A DNA stretch of 64,000 nt from CALHVX01 sp964640725 (lineage in GTDB: Bacteria; Pseudomonadota; Gammaproteobacteria; Pseudomonadales; Azotimanducaceae): contig CAZXIJ010000015.1 in NCBI GenBank assembly GCA_964640725.1, positions 1-64,000 of the forward strand, given 5' to 3'. Below, piece after piece: positions 43,559 through 51,799 of the stretch. The notes beneath the pieces were generated by a model. The model did not search any database and was not told the DNA's origin. It worked only from the letters and a program-made list of their open reading frames with translations. A program made the position numbers and the translations under genes. The stretch's first letter is position 1, and each line of letters starts with the position of its first letter.

Positions 43559-43564
43559 CTCCTT
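43559..43564 (-). promoter_or_regulatory. Ribosome binding site of the predicted selenoprotein
   Basis: AAGGAG with six-base spacing to ATG 43552. It fixes the start downstream of the previous CMD gene's stop and shows that the interrupted gene has an intact initiation signal. Confidence 0.8.
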
Positions 43565-43581
43565 CGCGGCCCTGGCCGCGC

Positions 43582-44043
43582 TCAGTCGTTTGCGTCTGTG
43601 GCCAGGGTCTGGTTCAGACGACACTGCACGTCAAAAAAAGACAGCGCCACGATAACGGCCATGGCAGGCCGTTCGCCAAGGGCGGTCTTCAGAGCTTCGA
43701 CCTCGGCATCGGTGACTTCATGATGCGCCAGCGGCATTTTCTCTGCCAGCGCCAGCGCCGCCTGCTCCGGGGCCTCGAAGGCGCCAAGATCCAGGGCGGC
43801 AAGCTGAGCCTGATCCGCATCGCTGACCGGTGCCAGCGCAGCGCCGGCCTGCAGCTGCGCGGCACAGCCGTGGATTTGGGCGATGCGGAGCCGGCACAGC
43901 TCGAGCAAGCGCCGCGGCACGCCATCGACAGACTCAAGGCTTGCCAGAAACTGAGCGTAGCCCTGCGCCAGCTCCGGCACCAGTTCAAGCTGGCGCGCCA
44001 GCCCGCCCTGCCCAGGTCGCAGCCAGGGGCCCGGGCTAGCCAT
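43582..44043 (-). CDS. Carboxymuconolactone decarboxylase (AhpD-like) family protein, 153 aa
   Basis: The CMD core is recognisable in RRLLELCRLRIAQIHGCAAQLQAG, followed by helices typical of the family (EQAALALAEKMPLAHHEVTDAEVEALK, ALSFFDVQCRLNQTL). In AhpD-type enzymes the motif after RLRIAQ..GC is CxxC; here it is Cys60-Ala-Ala-Gln63, lacking the second Cys. It therefore cannot use the standard disulfide. ATG 44043 overlaps the stop of the upstream MDR gene by 8 bases. It sits 29 bases upstream of the predicted CxxU paralogue and may be its partner. Confidence 0.82.
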   Translation of the reverse strand: MASPGPWLRPGQGGLARQLELVPELAQGYAQFLASLESVDGVPRRLLELCRLRIAQIHGCAAQLQAGAALAPVSDADQAQLAALDLGAFEAPEQAALALAEKMPLAHHEVTDAEVEALKTALGERPAMAVIVALSFFDVQCRLNQTLATDAND

Positions 44044-45178
44044 TGGGGCACACCAGGTACTTTTGCCCGGTTGCCTGGGCGCCGTAGGCAACCAGCCGCT
44101 CTTTGGTCAGCGCTTCGGCCAGGCTGATCTGATCGGTGTATTCGCTTTTGAAGGTGGTCTCCAGCTCGCTGGCCACCCGGCCTTTCAAGGCATCAGCACG
44201 CTCGCTGCCAATACGCGCCAGGAACGGCGGCAACAGCCAGCCGCCCAGGCCCCAGGCCGTGCCGTAGCCCCGCATCAGGCTCGTCGCGCCCCGGTCCAGA
44301 CCGCCGTAAATGTAGACCTGTTTGTGAGTCGTGCTGCCGTAGCGGTTAAAGCCGCTCTCGGATCGCACCAGGGCCCGCTCCATGGCGGTCAGCAAACGGT
44401 CGGCAAGGCGGCCGCCGCCGGTCGCATCGAACCCCAGCGTGGCGTGAGATTCGGCACAGGCGTCGGTTAACTGCTCGACAAAATCGTCATCGCTGCTATT
44501 GCACACCCACTGCGCGCCCTGCGCCTTCAGCAACTCGACCTGCTCGGCGCGCCGAACCACATTCACCAGCGGCACGTCGTCAGCCTGGCAAATGCGTAGC
44601 AGCATCTGCCCGAGATTTGAGGCAGCGGCGGTATGCACGAGGGCTTTGTGCCCTTCCATGCGCATGGTCTCAACCATGCCGAGCGCCGTGAGCGGATTGA
44701 CAAAGCAGCTGGCCGCCGCCGCCGCAGCGGTGCCGTCCGGCAGCACCAGGCAATCGTCAGCGCGCAGCACCCGGTATTGGCAATACATGCCGCCCCCGAG
44801 CGCCGCCACCGTTTTGCCCAGCAACGCTTGCGCGCCGCGGCCGGTTGCAACGACGGTGCCGGCGCCTTCGTTGCCGGCCGGCACGGCCTGGTCGAAACGG
44901 CCCTTCACGGCAGCGCGCAGTGCCTCCGGCACCGGCGCCTGAACGCGGGGGCCCGCGGCATCGGTGTCAAAGGTGGCCTGCGTCATGTCCGCTGTGCCGA
45001 ACAACACGCCCAGGTCTGAGGGGTTGATGGGAGCCGCCTCCATGCGAACCAGCACCTGGCCGTCGGACGGCTCCGGCACGGGCAGGTTCCGCAGACTCAG
45101 GGTCAAGGTCCCGTGGCTGTCGATGGTCGAGATCAGTTGCTGCTGCTCAGCCGGCAGCGAAAAGGACGAAGCGCTCAT
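44036..45178 (-). CDS. MDR-family (quinone-oxidoreductase-like) NAD(P)H oxidoreductase, 380 aa
   Basis: Medium-chain dehydrogenase/reductase: N-terminal GroES-like fold (VLVRMEAAPINPSDLGVLFG), AGNEGAGTVVATG, FVNPLTALGMVE, and a nucleotide-binding region (ALVHTAAASNLGQMLLRICQ), then FDATGGGRLADRLL. No zinc-binding Cys cluster is present, so it is of the zinc-independent quinone/enone reductase type. An alternative ATG at 45196 abuts the previous stop. Lies between S-formylglutathione hydrolase and the two CMD genes. Confidence 0.86.
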   Translation of the reverse strand: MSASSFSLPAEQQQLISTIDSHGTLTLSLRNLPVPEPSDGQVLVRMEAAPINPSDLGVLFGTADMTQATFDTDAAGPRVQAPVPEALRAAVKGRFDQAVPAGNEGAGTVVATGRGAQALLGKTVAALGGGMYCQYRVLRADDCLVLPDGTAAAAAASCFVNPLTALGMVETMRMEGHKALVHTAAASNLGQMLLRICQADDVPLVNVVRRAEQVELLKAQGAQWVCNSSDDDFVEQLTDACAESHATLGFDATGGGRLADRLLTAMERALVRSESGFNRYGSTTHKQVYIYGGLDRGATSLMRGYGTAWGLGGWLLPPFLARIGSERADALKGRVASELETTFKSEYTDQISLAEALTKERLVAYGAQATGQKYLVCPNG

Positions 45179-45198
45179 AAGGTTCCCGTCATTCAAGG

Positions 45199-46059
45199 CT
45201 AGAGGCCAAGGCGCTCGGCGTGCCAGCGCAGGTGGTCATCGACAAAAGTGGCAATGAAAAAGTAGCTGTGGTCGTAGCCGGCATGCAGCCGGTAGTCCAA
45301 CGGAATGCCCGCGGCCTCGCAGCTGGCCTGCAGGCGCTGCGGCATCAGCTGCGAGGTCAAAAAATCGTCCGCCGACCCCTGGGACACGAGCAGTCGGTCG
45401 ACCCGGGCGCCGTCATCGATCAGCGCGCAGGCGTCGTAGGCGCGCCAGGCTGCGATGTCTGGCCCAAGGTAACCACCGAACGCCTTTTGCCCCCAGGGAC
45501 AGTCCGCGGGCGCGCAGATCGGCGCAAAGGCAGAGACGCTTGCGTACCGCGACGGCGAGCGCAGCGCCAGCGTCAGCGCACCGTGACCGCCCATGGAATG
45601 GCCGCTGATCGCGAGGCGATCGAGATCGACCGGCAGGTCCCTCGCCAGCAGCGCCGGCAGCTCTGTTTCCAGGTAGCTGCGCATCCGGTAGTGCGTCGTC
45701 CAGGGCGCAACGGTCGCATCCAGGTAAAAGCCGGCGCCGAGCCCGAAGTCATAGGCTGCCGCGGAATCATCGGGCACCGCATCGCCTCGGGGCGAAGTGT
45801 CCGGCATGACCAGGGTCAGGCCCAGCTGCGCGGCCAACCGCTGGGCGCCAGCCTTGGTCGCAAAGTTGTCTTCGTTGCAGGTCAGCCCGGAGAGCCAGAG
45901 CAAGGTCGGGCAGGGCCCGGACGCGGCAGCGGGCGGCTCGAAGACTGCAAAGCGCGCGGTGCCCTGGAGCGCTTCACTGCGGTGCGACAATGTGCGCTGC
46001 CAGCCTTCAAACAGGCGAACCTCGCTGACGACCTCGCAGCCGCTGTTCTCAGCGCTCAT
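45199..46059 (-). CDS. fghA: S-formylglutathione hydrolase, 286 aa
   Basis: Hydrolyses S-formylglutathione to formate and glutathione, the step after AdhC in formaldehyde detoxification. Esterase-D family landmarks: PTLLWLSGLTCNEDNFATKAGAQRLAAQLGL, SPRGDAVPDD, nucleophile Ser in ISGHSMGGHGAL, Asp in GSADDFL, and His in GYDHSYFFIATFVDDHLRWHA. ATG 46059 overlaps the preceding acyl-CoA dehydrogenase-like gene by 11 bases. The adhC gene lies two positions upstream on the same strand, supporting the pathway. Confidence 0.95.
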   Translation of the reverse strand: MSAENSGCEVVSEVRLFEGWQRTLSHRSEALQGTARFAVFEPPAAASGPCPTLLWLSGLTCNEDNFATKAGAQRLAAQLGLTLVMPDTSPRGDAVPDDSAAAYDFGLGAGFYLDATVAPWTTHYRMRSYLETELPALLARDLPVDLDRLAISGHSMGGHGALTLALRSPSRYASVSAFAPICAPADCPWGQKAFGGYLGPDIAAWRAYDACALIDDGARVDRLLVSQGSADDFLTSQLMPQRLQASCEAAGIPLDYRLHAGYDHSYFFIATFVDDHLRWHAERLGL

Positions 46060-46936
46060 CTTTGGGCTCTGCCACAGTAATGCGCGCCGCCTCTGTCCGC
46101 TTCGCAATGGCACCGCGATACAGACGGAACAGGCGTTCGTCGGCGCTGTAGTCCGGCAGCGCCCGGCTGTCAGCTGCCTGTTCCCAGGCCTCAAAGGCAT
46201 GGTGCCAGCGAACATCCAGCGCCAGGAGCTGCTCCGGATCCAGTTCGTCTACAGTCGCCAGCGCATCGTTCAGGGCCGGCGCCAGCGCTTCCAGCTGCCC
46301 CAGCGCGTCGGCGCTGGCAGCAGTGCTGTACCGACGCGCGTAGCCCGTCGCAGCCAGCATCATCGCCACCGCTTCGGCGCCCGCGAACAGTCGGCGTCGT
46401 CCCGGGCCGTCCAGGCGCGCTGCCGGCGCCGCCTCAAAGAGCGCCCGCCCCTGACTCATGGTGCCCAGAAAGCCGGGCGCCTCCCGCGCATTGAGCGTCA
46501 CGCCCTTGATGTCCGCAGCCAGTCGAAACAGCTCGGTACGCCCTCGGCAGCGCGCCGACACAATCAGTTCTTCGACCTGATTCACCGCTGCAACCCAGCT
46601 TTTGCGACCGGTGAGTTGCCACTCCGCATCGTCCGCTTGCGCGACAAGGGCGCTGTCCGGGTCACTGCGATCTTCTGTCACGGCAAAGGCCAGCCAACCC
46701 GGGCACTCGACTTCGGGAAACACAGTGCGGATCGCGGCCTGGTAGCCGGCCACGAACACCCAGGCCGGCCGGTCCGCGAGCAGCCCGCCCTCGAAAGCAG
46801 CTTGCGCTGGCGGCCGCGCCGCCAGCCCTGCCTGCTGCCAGGCCTGGCAATAGGCAGCCTCGTCCTGCAGGGCAGGTGCCCCCGCCTCTGGCAGGTCCGC
46901 CGGCGGCTGTGTCTCGCTATCGGTCACAGCGTTCAA
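46049..46936 (-). CDS. Divergent acyl-CoA dehydrogenase-like protein, 295 aa
   Basis: The middle of the protein resembles the beta domain of acyl-CoA dehydrogenases (WLAFAVTEDRSDPDSALVAQADDAEWQLTGRKSWVAAVNQVEELIVSAR, then VTLNAREAPGFLGTMSQGRALFE), and helices follow as in the C-terminal domain. It is ~80 residues shorter than normal and lacks the N-terminal helical domain and a clear catalytic Glu, so activity is doubtful. Start TTG 46936 overlaps the adhC stop (TTGA). Position between adhC and fghA suggests a role linked to formaldehyde/thiol metabolism; function unknown. Confidence 0.68.
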   Translation of the reverse strand: MNAVTDSETQPPADLPEAGAPALQDEAAYCQAWQQAGLAARPPAQAAFEGGLLADRPAWVFVAGYQAAIRTVFPEVECPGWLAFAVTEDRSDPDSALVAQADDAEWQLTGRKSWVAAVNQVEELIVSARCRGRTELFRLAADIKGVTLNAREAPGFLGTMSQGRALFEAAPAARLDGPGRRRLFAGAEAVAMMLAATGYARRYSTAASADALGQLEALAPALNDALATVDELDPEQLLALDVRWHHAFEAWEQAADSRALPDYSADERLFRLYRGAIAKRTEAARITVAEPKDER

Positions 46937-48039
46937 TACTGCACAACGGAGCGAATGCTCTCGCCCCGGTGCATAAGGTCGAAGGCATCGTTGATCTGCG
47001 CCAGAGGCATGGTGTGGGTGATCAGGGGGTCGATCTCGATACGCCCCTGCATGTACCAGTCAACGATCTTCGGCACGTCGGTTCGGCCCCGGGCACCGCC
47101 AAACGCCGTGCCCCGCCAGACCCGGCCTGTCACAAGCTGAAAGGGCCGGGTAGAAATTTCCTTGCCGGCCCCGGCGACGCCGATGATCATCGATTCGCCC
47201 CAGCCTTTGTGGGCGCACTCCAGGGCCTGGCGCATCGTCTCGACATTGCCGATGCACTCAAAGCTGTAGTCGGCACCGCCACCGGTGAGTTCAATGAGCG
47301 CGGCGACCACATCATCCACGTCTTTCGGGTTCAGGAAGTCGGTCATGCCGAACTGCCGGGCGAGCGGCACCTTGCCCTCGTTCAGGTCGACGCCAATAAT
47401 CTGCGCCGCGCCGACCATGCGCGCCCCCTGAATCACATTCAGGCCAATACCGCCCAGACCGAACACCACCACGCGGCTGCCCGGCTCCACCTTGGCGTCG
47501 AAGGCCACGGCCCCAACCCCGGTGGTCACGCCGCAGCCGATGTAGCAAATCTTGTCGAAGGGCGCATCGCTGCGCACCTTGGCCAGAGCGATCTCCGGCA
47601 GCACCGTGTGGTTGGAAAATGTCGACGCGCCCATGTAGTGCAACAGCGGCTCCCCGCCGAGGCTGAAGCGGCTGGTGCCATCGGGCATCAGACCGCGCCC
47701 CTGGGTTTCGCGGATAGCGCCACACAGATTCGTTTTCGGATGCAGGCAGTACTCGCACTCGCGACACTCCGGGGTGTAGAGCGGGATCACGTGGTCGCCA
47801 GGCACGACACTGCGGACCCCTTCGCCGACTTCCAGCACGACGCCGGCGCCTTCATGTCCCAGGATGGCCGGAAAGGCACCTTCCGGATCGTCTCCTGACA
47901 GGGTGAACGCATCCGTATGGCACACGCCGGTGGCCTTGATCTCGACCAGTACTTCTCCGGCCCTGGGCCCCTCGAGATCCACCTCGTGAACTTCCAGCGG
48001 TTGCCCTGCGGCAACCGCGACAGCTGCGCGAGTTTTCAT
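46933..48039 (-). CDS. adhC: S-(hydroxymethyl)glutathione dehydrogenase / class III alcohol dehydrogenase, 368 aa
   Basis: Oxidises the glutathione adduct of formaldehyde to S-formylglutathione with NAD. Catalytic zinc ligands Cys40 (GVCHTD), His62 and Glu63 (GHEGAGVV), and the structural zinc cluster CRECEYCLHPKTNLC are present. GLGGIGLNVIQGARMVGAAQIIGVDLN is the NAD fold and GAVAFDAKVEPGS precedes it. ATG 48039 starts the normal length; the longer frame is not supported. Heads the sub-operon adhC, acyl-CoA dehydrogenase-like, fghA with overlapping starts. Confidence 0.97.
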   Translation of the reverse strand: MKTRAAVAVAAGQPLEVHEVDLEGPRAGEVLVEIKATGVCHTDAFTLSGDDPEGAFPAILGHEGAGVVLEVGEGVRSVVPGDHVIPLYTPECRECEYCLHPKTNLCGAIRETQGRGLMPDGTSRFSLGGEPLLHYMGASTFSNHTVLPEIALAKVRSDAPFDKICYIGCGVTTGVGAVAFDAKVEPGSRVVVFGLGGIGLNVIQGARMVGAAQIIGVDLNEGKVPLARQFGMTDFLNPKDVDDVVAALIELTGGGADYSFECIGNVETMRQALECAHKGWGESMIIGVAGAGKEISTRPFQLVTGRVWRGTAFGGARGRTDVPKIVDWYMQGRIEIDPLITHTMPLAQINDAFDLMHRGESIRSVVQY

Positions 48040-48076
48040 CGTCCTGTTCCCTCTGTTCCCTTGGCGATGGAGGTTC

Positions 48077-49372
48077 TCACCTTCCCGCTGCCGCTGCAAA
48101 GCGGCACTGAGGCGCCTCGCCGCCGGCCAGCGCGTGCGCCTCTACCGCACGCCAGACGCGCATGAGGTTGCCGCCGAGAATCTTGCGAATCGCGATCTCG
48201 TCATAGCCGCGGTCCAGCAGCCCGGCGATCAGCATCGGGTAGCTGGCCGCGTCCTTCAGGCCGGTGGGCAGGCTATCGCCAACGCCGTCATAATCCGAGC
48301 CAAGGCCCACCGCATCGATCCCGGCGAGCTGCACCGCACGATCGATATGATCGAGCACATCTTCAACGCTGGCATAGGGATAGGGATGCTCGACGCGATA
48401 TTGCTCGGCAAAGGCGCGGCGCTCGGGCGCGTCTGCCGGCAGACCGTTGCGCGTCAGATACGCCTGCATGGCGGCGGCGCTGGCCTTGCCGTAGTCCTGC
48501 GCCGCCTGGGTCAGGAACGACGAGCCGTAGTTGATCTGAACCACGCCCCCGGCCTTGCCCAGGGCTGCCACCATCTCATCGCTCATGTTGCGCTCGAAGC
48601 CGGGCGTAAAGTGACGCAGCGATGAGTGTGAGGCGATCACGGGGGTCGCAGAGATCTCCAGCACCTGCCAGAAAGCGTCATCAGAGACATGGGAGACGTC
48701 GACCATGACCCCCAGGCGGTTCATCTCCGGCACCAGCGCCTTGCCAAAATCACTCAGTCCCTGCCAGCGGCGATTGCTGTCGTAGCTGGAATCAGAGATG
48801 TGATTCGACTGGCTGTGCGCGAGTGTGATGTAGCGAATCCCCCGGTCTCGAAAATGGCGCAGCTTGTCGAAGGCGCCTTCTATCGGGCCGCCGTTCTCCA
48901 TGCCCAGCGGCAGCGCGATGCGGTCGCTGCCCAGGACTGCGGCCACATCGGCCGCGCAGGTCGCGATGGCAAACTTGTCTGGCGCAGCGGCAGCCATGGC
49001 TTCCACGTCGTCAATCAGCTGTTCGGCAAAGCCATAGGCTTCTCCAGCGGCGTCCGTCGCTGCGGGAATGTAGATGGACATGAACGCTGCGTTCAGCCCC
49101 CCGGCCAGGGCCCTGACGTAGTCGAAGTCGCCGGCCTCGGTGCGCACCGAGACGTCTTCAGGCGATTTGTGTAGCCGGTATGGCACATCGATATGTGTGT
49201 CGACGATCAGGGCAGACCGCGCCAGCACTGCCGCGGCATCAGCCGCGGCATCCGCCGCCGGCGCTGTGGGCTCAGGGCTGGAGGGCCCGGCGCAAGCGCC
49301 CAGGAATGACAGTACAGCCAGAAGGGACAGGCGCCTGGCTGGGGCACCGAACAGAAGGGTCTGGGGGGTCAA
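48077..49372 (-). CDS. Membrane dipeptidase (M19) lipoprotein, 431 aa
   Basis: Zinc dipeptidase of the renal dipeptidase family. Ligand motifs VDTHIDVPYR, LGMENGGPIEG (bridging Glu), VDVSHVSDDAFWQV, ASHSSLRHFTPGFERNMSD and LGSDYDGVGDS are all present. The lipobox FLGAC (Cys27) predicts a lipid-anchored envelope enzyme. Start chosen at TTG 49372 because GGAG lies six bases upstream and a compact signal peptide follows; TTG 49402 is the longer option. 37 bases separate it from adhC downstream. Confidence 0.92.
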   Translation of the reverse strand: MTPQTLLFGAPARRLSLLAVLSFLGACAGPSSPEPTAPAADAAADAAAVLARSALIVDTHIDVPYRLHKSPEDVSVRTEAGDFDYVRALAGGLNAAFMSIYIPAATDAAGEAYGFAEQLIDDVEAMAAAAPDKFAIATCAADVAAVLGSDRIALPLGMENGGPIEGAFDKLRHFRDRGIRYITLAHSQSNHISDSSYDSNRRWQGLSDFGKALVPEMNRLGVMVDVSHVSDDAFWQVLEISATPVIASHSSLRHFTPGFERNMSDEMVAALGKAGGVVQINYGSSFLTQAAQDYGKASAAAMQAYLTRNGLPADAPERRAFAEQYRVEHPYPYASVEDVLDHIDRAVQLAGIDAVGLGSDYDGVGDSLPTGLKDAASYPMLIAGLLDRGYDEIAIRKILGGNLMRVWRAVEAHALAGGEAPQCRFAAAAGR

Positions 49373-49469
49373 GGAAGGCTCCGGGGTTTGGGCGAGCCCC
49401 AAGATTGGCCGCTATCGCGCGCTGCGACAAGGGGTACACTAGCGGTTCAGTGCCAACCAGGAAACGCCG

Positions 49470-49880
49470 ATGATCAGCCAAGGCCCCGTTGAAGATCGCC
49501 TGTCCATCCGGGAACTCGTCGAGTCCTATAACGACGCCGTCATGCGCTTTGACGGCGATGCCTGGAAGGAAAACTGGACCGACGATGCCATCTGGAACTT
49601 GCCCGGCGCCGGCGACATCCAGGGCAAGGAAAACTTCTTTGGCGCGTGGCAGCAGGCCATGGCGGCCTTCAGCTTCGTGGGCTTCTTTGCCTCGGCAGGC
49701 CCCATCCAGATTACTGGCGACACCGCCACCGGCATCTGGTATCAGCAGGAGTTCCTGCACGGCAAAGACGGCAGCCAGCGTGCCATTACCGGGCGCTACG
49801 ACGACGAGTACGTCAAGCGCGACGGCCGCTGGTACTTCTCCAAACGGGTGTACAGCATTCTGAATGCCAGCGAGAGCTGA
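49470..49880 (+). CDS. SnoaL-like / NTF2-fold protein, 136 aa
   Basis: Small cone-shaped NTF2-fold protein: RLSIRELVESYNDAVMRFDGDAWKENWTDDAIWNLPG and FASAGPIQITGDTATGIWYQQEFL, then GRYDDEYVKRDGRWYFSKRVYS. Members are isomerases, dehydratases or binding proteins; several act with SDRs in sterol or polyketide pathways. AGGAA lies six bases before the ATG. A TACACT stretch 29 bases upstream may be a -10, but no -35 is clear. The SDR gene begins 63 bases downstream. Confidence 0.88.
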   Translation: MISQGPVEDRLSIRELVESYNDAVMRFDGDAWKENWTDDAIWNLPGAGDIQGKENFFGAWQQAMAAFSFVGFFASAGPIQITGDTATGIWYQQEFLHGKDGSQRAITGRYDDEYVKRDGRWYFSKRVYSILNASES

Positions 49881-49943
49881 GGCAGCACAGAACACGCTTC
49901 GATCCATCCCCCCACCTCATCAGCAACGGAACAGGAGCAACTC

Positions 49944-50780
49944 ATGAGCGGAAGACTGGCAGGCAAAGTCGCCGTCATCACCGGCGCAGCCAGCGGTTTT
50001 GGGGCCGCATCAGCCAAGCGGTTCGTGGCCGAAGGCGCCCAGGTCGTACTCGGCGACATTCAGGAAGGCCCCCTGGGCGAGATCGCAGCCGGTCTCGGTG
50101 ACGCAGCCGTCGCCCAGCAGTGCAATGTCACCGTCGAAGACGAGGTCGCAGCACTGGTCGATCGAGCCGTTTCGCAGTACGGCCAGCTGGACGTGATGTT
50201 CAACAACGCCGGCATCGTCGGCGCCGTGGGCCCAATCGACACCACCCGGACCGATGAGTGGCAAGCGAGCCTGAACGTGCTGCTGAACGGCGTTTACTTC
50301 GGCATGAAACACGGCGCCCGGGTCATGAAGCCAAGGCAGCAGGGCGCGATCATCAGCATGGCCAGCACCGCCGGCATTCTTGGCGGGCTTGGCCCCCACG
50401 CCTACTGCGCCGCCAAGCACGCGGTCATCGGGCTCACCAAAAATGTCGGCGCAGAGCTTTGCCGCTTTGGGATCCGGGTCAATGCCATCGCGCCGGCAGG
50501 GATGGCTACGGCCATGGTGGCCAACGTGATGGCCGGCGATCCGGATGCCATTGAGCAAACGACCCAGGCGCTGGCTGCGGCCTCGCCCCTGCTGAATCGC
50601 GCCGGCGTCGCCGACGACGTGGCCAATGCAGCGCTGTGGCTCGCCAGCGATGAGTCCGGCTACACCAATGGCCATACTCTGACCACCGATGCCGGTGCCA
50701 CCACCGGCGCTACCGCCAACCTGCCCGCCTTCGCCGAATACGAGCCGATGCTGCGCGAAGCGGGCAAACGCGGCGTCTGA
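49944..50780 (+). CDS. SDR family NAD-dependent oxidoreductase, 278 aa
   Basis: Classical SDR: TGAASGFG (13-20), Asp38 after beta-2 favouring NAD, NNAG (87-90), Ser141, Tyr154 and Lys158 in YCAAK, and a C-terminal GHTLTTDAGATTG. Length is slightly above the 250-residue core. It follows a SnoaL-like gene on the same strand, a pairing common in sterol or terpenoid catabolism; substrate unknown. Confidence 0.92.
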   Translation: MSGRLAGKVAVITGAASGFGAASAKRFVAEGAQVVLGDIQEGPLGEIAAGLGDAAVAQQCNVTVEDEVAALVDRAVSQYGQLDVMFNNAGIVGAVGPIDTTRTDEWQASLNVLLNGVYFGMKHGARVMKPRQQGAIISMASTAGILGGLGPHAYCAAKHAVIGLTKNVGAELCRFGIRVNAIAPAGMATAMVANVMAGDPDAIEQTTQALAAASPLLNRAGVADDVANAALWLASDESGYTNGHTLTTDAGATTGATANLPAFAEYEPMLREAGKRGV

Positions 50781-50814
50781 GGGCTTTCTGAAAGTCTGAG
50801 GGCCAGAGAGGCCC

Positions 50815-51735
50815 TCAGGTCGGCGCGGCGTCGGCGTCCTGCCGCAAGCAAGCGGCGCGCTGATCCGGGCCGTCATGGGACCAGCCGGGCGCCTTCGTCA
50901 GGTAAGCCCAGCGCCCTCGCCAGCCGGGGGCCCGCTGGCAGTCGCGCCAGAGCGCGCGGTACTCGTGGGTCAGCACCGTCCAGGGGTTCGTGCTGTGCAG
51001 ATTTTTCGTCAGGCCGAACCGCACCGGCTCGTCGTCCGCCTCCGCCTGGAAAGTCCCGAACAGTCGATCCCAGATGATCAGCACGCCCCCGTGATTGCGA
51101 TCCAGGTAGCGAACGTTGCTGCCGTGATGGACTCGATGATGCGACGGCGTGTTGAACAGCGCCTCGATCGGCGCGGGCAAGCGCCCCACCGCCGGCGTGT
51201 GAATCCAGAACTGGTAAAACAGATTCAGCGAAATCATGGTCAGGATCATGACCACGTCAAAACCCAGCAGGGGCAGCCATAGCCAGTAGAGATACTTGTG
51301 CACCCGTTCGCCCACGCCCTGGCGCAGAGCGGTCGCAAAATTGAAGTGCACGGACGAGTGGTGATTCACGTGGCCCGCCCAGAACAGGCGTACCCGGTGA
51401 TTGAGCCGGTGAAACCAGTAGTAGGAAAAGTCGTCCAGCACAAACAGCAGCAGCCAGGCCCACCACTGTCGGCCGATCAGATCGGCCCAGGGGCTGAGCG
51501 GAGCGAGCTGGAACATCAGCCAGACCGCGCCCAGCTTGGGCAGCACCTCGACCAGCGCTGAGCCCAGCAACATCGCCAGGGAGGCAAGCGAATCGGACCG
51601 ATCGTGCCAGCCCAGGCGATGCGCGCGGCTCCAGAGAGCCTCCAGCACCAGCGCCAGCAGAAACAGGGGCACCATCCACTGCGCGAGGGGATCGTTGACC
51701 ACGGCCATCAGGTTGTCTGGCGGTGCCTGCTGCAT
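50815..51735 (-). CDS. Sterol desaturase / fatty-acid hydroxylase family membrane protein, 306 aa
   Basis: Integral membrane di-iron enzyme. The histidine clusters are complete: HRLNH, HVNHHSS and HHRVHHG, set between four to five hydrophobic helices (about 22-36, 53-78, 90-104, 155-180). Members hydroxylate or desaturate lipids and sterols. The C-terminus ends in a soluble region with an Asp-rich tail. Convergent with the SDR gene, 34 bases apart. Confidence 0.93.
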   Translation of the reverse strand: MQQAPPDNLMAVVNDPLAQWMVPLFLLALVLEALWSRAHRLGWHDRSDSLASLAMLLGSALVEVLPKLGAVWLMFQLAPLSPWADLIGRQWWAWLLLFVLDDFSYYWFHRLNHRVRLFWAGHVNHHSSVHFNFATALRQGVGERVHKYLYWLWLPLLGFDVVMILTMISLNLFYQFWIHTPAVGRLPAPIEALFNTPSHHRVHHGSNVRYLDRNHGGVLIIWDRLFGTFQAEADDEPVRFGLTKNLHSTNPWTVLTHEYRALWRDCQRAPGWRGRWAYLTKAPGWSHDGPDQRAACLRQDADAAPT

Positions 51736-51799
51736 GACGTCACTGTTGGTTTCGAAGGGTGATTATGTCAGGTTAGGCAGTCCTGGAGGGGGGACAGCG

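Noticed and set aside
43358..43624. A separate 88-residue protein ending at TGA 43360-43358
   Set aside because: Its first 24 residues lie over the neighbouring CMD gene and lack a ribosome site, and CMD-family sequence continues in the same frame past the TGA. It is the front half of the predicted selenoprotein.
49435..49440. TACACT as a promoter for the SnoaL-like gene
   Set aside because: No -35 within 15-19 bases; the nearest TTGGCC is 24 bases away. Mentioned in the gene entry only.
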